Source: an uncultured Prevotellaceae bacterium
GTDB lineage: Bacteria; Bacteroidota; Bacteroidia; Bacteroidales; Muribaculaceae
Assembly: GCA_937892085.1 (NCBI GenBank)
Contig: CALAVD010000091.1
Coordinates: 1-7,042, forward strand
Direction: 5' to 3'
Length of the DNA stretch: 7,042 bases
The position numbers and the translations under genes are program-made. The stretch's first letter is position 1. The number at the start of each line of letters is the position of its first letter. This document shows positions 6,004-7,042 of the stretch, piece by piece. Below the pieces are notes generated by a model. It worked only from the letters and a program-made list of their open reading frames with translations, made no database searches and was not told the DNA's origin.

Positions 6004-7042
6004 ATGAAAAGATTATTGTTGTCATTGTTAGTGTCGTTAGTAGCGATGTCACTGATGGCGAGCCCTGTCACCAGCGATAGCGTTGTCTCACGAAAGAAGG
6101 CTGCTGTGGTGCTCAGCGGTGGAGGCGCGTTTGGTGCCATCCATGTGGGTGCTCTCAAGGTGCTTGAAGAAGCGGGCATGCCTATCGATATGTTGGTTGG
6201 AACCAGCATGGGGAGCATCGTGGGGGCACTCTACAGTGTGGGGTACAGCAGCGACGACATCGCCACGATGTTCCGCCAGATGGACTGGAGCGAGCTTTTC
6301 CTCGATAGCAAAGATGCGAGCCACCTCACGTTGCGCGAGCGTGACGACAAGAATACCTATATCTACAAACGCGAATTCTATGTGCGCGGCAACATCGACC
6401 CACAACCCGGTGGCGTGCTTCGCGGCGAGAACATTGAAGAAACGTTTAAGCACTACCTCTACGGTTACACCGACAGCATCGACTTTCTCACTGATTTGCC
6501 CCGGCAGTTTGCTTGTGTCGCCACCAACCTTCTCACTGATGATGAGGTGGTGCTCACACATGGCTCGCTGGTGAAAAGCTTGCGCTCGAGTATGTCGATT
6601 CCCGGGGTCTTCACCCCGGTGAGAATAAATGACATGCAACTGGTGGACGGAGGCGCCAAGAACAACTTTGCCGCCGACGTGGCGCGGCATTTGGGTGCTG
6701 ACATCGTCATAGGCATAAATTTTGACCGCCAACTCAATACCGTCAAAAGCTATAGCAAAATCATCGATGTGCTGGAACGCTCAGGTGGCAGCGACGTGAG
6801 CCGCAGGTCACAGGAGAATGAAAAATACTGCGACCTGGTGATCAGAGTCCCGGTTCGTGGCTACTCCAGCGGTAGTTTTACACGCAATGCCCTCGACTCG
6901 CTGATGGAACGTGGCGAAAAAGCCACCCGTGAGAAGATGGACACCATCATGATGCTCAAGGCGCTGGCAGCTGGTGGTCGTGGAACGGGGATTGGAGATC
7001 GTAGATCGGGTTCTCAACTCTCCACTCTGCACTCTGCCCCCC
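6004..7042 (+). CDS. Secreted patatin-like phospholipase, 3' end cut by window edge
   Basis: The frame opens at ATG 6004 with a signal peptide (MKRLLLSLLVSLVAMSLMA, cleavage before SPV) and stays open for 346 codons to the right edge. The patatin Ser-Asp dyad and oxyanion hole are complete: G39-G-G-A-F-G44, nucleophile elbow G66-T-S68-M-G70, and D215-G-G217. The enzyme should hydrolyse acyl esters of phospholipids or related lipids in the periplasm. Bacteroidota homologues with signal peptides are often over 700 residues, with a C-terminal surface-antigen/Omp85-like barrel. Whether this one continues that way cannot be seen. From about residue 322 the frame turns Gly/Arg/Ser-rich and the DNA becomes repetitive, so a linker, a repeat insertion or a broken C-terminus are all possible. 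It is the last visible gene of the run and starts 11 bp after the metallophosphoesterase stop. Confidence 0.88.
   Translation, partial: MKRLLLSLLVSLVAMSLMASPVTSDSVVSRKKAAVVLSGGGAFGAIHVGALKVLEEAGMPIDMLVGTSMGSIVGALYSVGYSSDDIATMFRQMDWSELFLDSKDASHLTLRERDDKNTYIYKREFYVRGNIDPQPGGVLRGENIEETFKHYLYGYTDSIDFLTDLPRQFACVATNLLTDDEVVLTHGSLVKSLRSSMSIPGVFTPVRINDMQLVDGGAKNNFAADVARHLGADIVIGINFDRQLNTVKSYSKIIDVLERSGGSDVSRRSQENEKYCDLVIRVPVRGYSSGSFTRNALDSLMERGEKATREKMDTIMMLKALAAGGRGTGIGDRRSGSQLSTLHSAP
6996..7042. repeat. Short direct repeats at the right edge, inside the patatin frame
   Basis: AGATCG occurs at 6996-7001 and again at 7003-7008. It is followed by three tandem 7-mers, ACTCTCC 7017-7023, ACTCTGC 7024-7030 and ACTCTGC 7031-7037, and then a C-run to the edge. 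The composition differs from the preceding coding sequence. It could be a repeat that ends an assembly contig, an inserted repeat element, or a slippage-prone coding tract. Confidence 0.5.

Noticed and set aside
6088..6732. 214-codon open frame on the minus strand
   Set aside because: It is antisense to the patatin gene, whose catalytic motifs are complete; the open frame is a by-product of the sense codon usage.

Overview
The window reads as chromosomal DNA of a Bacteroidota bacterium, most likely order Bacteroidales (Prevotella or Muribaculaceae-like). The clues are promoter -7 boxes of the Bacteroidetes type TAnnTTTG, absence of strong Shine-Dalgarno sequences before most starts, secreted proteins with short Lys-rich signal peptides, and families typical of the group: outer-membrane beta-barrels ending in an aromatic residue, a DUF3089 hydrolase and a PAP2-barrel fusion. 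Genus assignment is inference. There is no tRNA, rRNA, CRISPR array, transposase or phage gene.

Left part (1-1774, minus strand): the 5' portion of a secreted alpha/beta hydrolase runs off the left edge. A 339-bp spacer follows, holding a -7 box for that gene and a strong 18-bp-arm hairpin. Next is a complete secreted DUF3089-family alpha/beta hydrolase. Its putative promoter carries two symmetrical elements (a 14-bp perfect palindrome and a 6-bp inverted repeat), and its leader of about 100 nt can fold.

Middle (1775-2510): a divergent spacer. On the plus strand a TATCTTTG box is followed by a small lipoprotein reading frame interrupted by one in-frame TAA inside its signal peptide. It looks like a recently inactivated gene.

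Right part (2511-7042, plus strand): four tightly spaced co-directional genes, probably one operon. They encode (1) a PAP2 phosphatase fused to a C-terminal outer-membrane-like barrel, (2) an uncharacterised small outer-membrane barrel, (3) a lipoprotein of the calcineurin-like metallophosphatase family with all metal-binding motifs, and (4) a secreted patatin-like phospholipase that runs off the right edge. Gaps are 21, 8 and 11 bp. Together they suggest an envelope module that removes acyl chains (patatin) and phosphate groups (PAP2, metallophosphatase) from lipids at the periplasmic/outer-membrane face. The patatin frame ends in a repetitive low-complexity tail at the window edge. The joint function is inference; the individual family calls rest on visible motifs.
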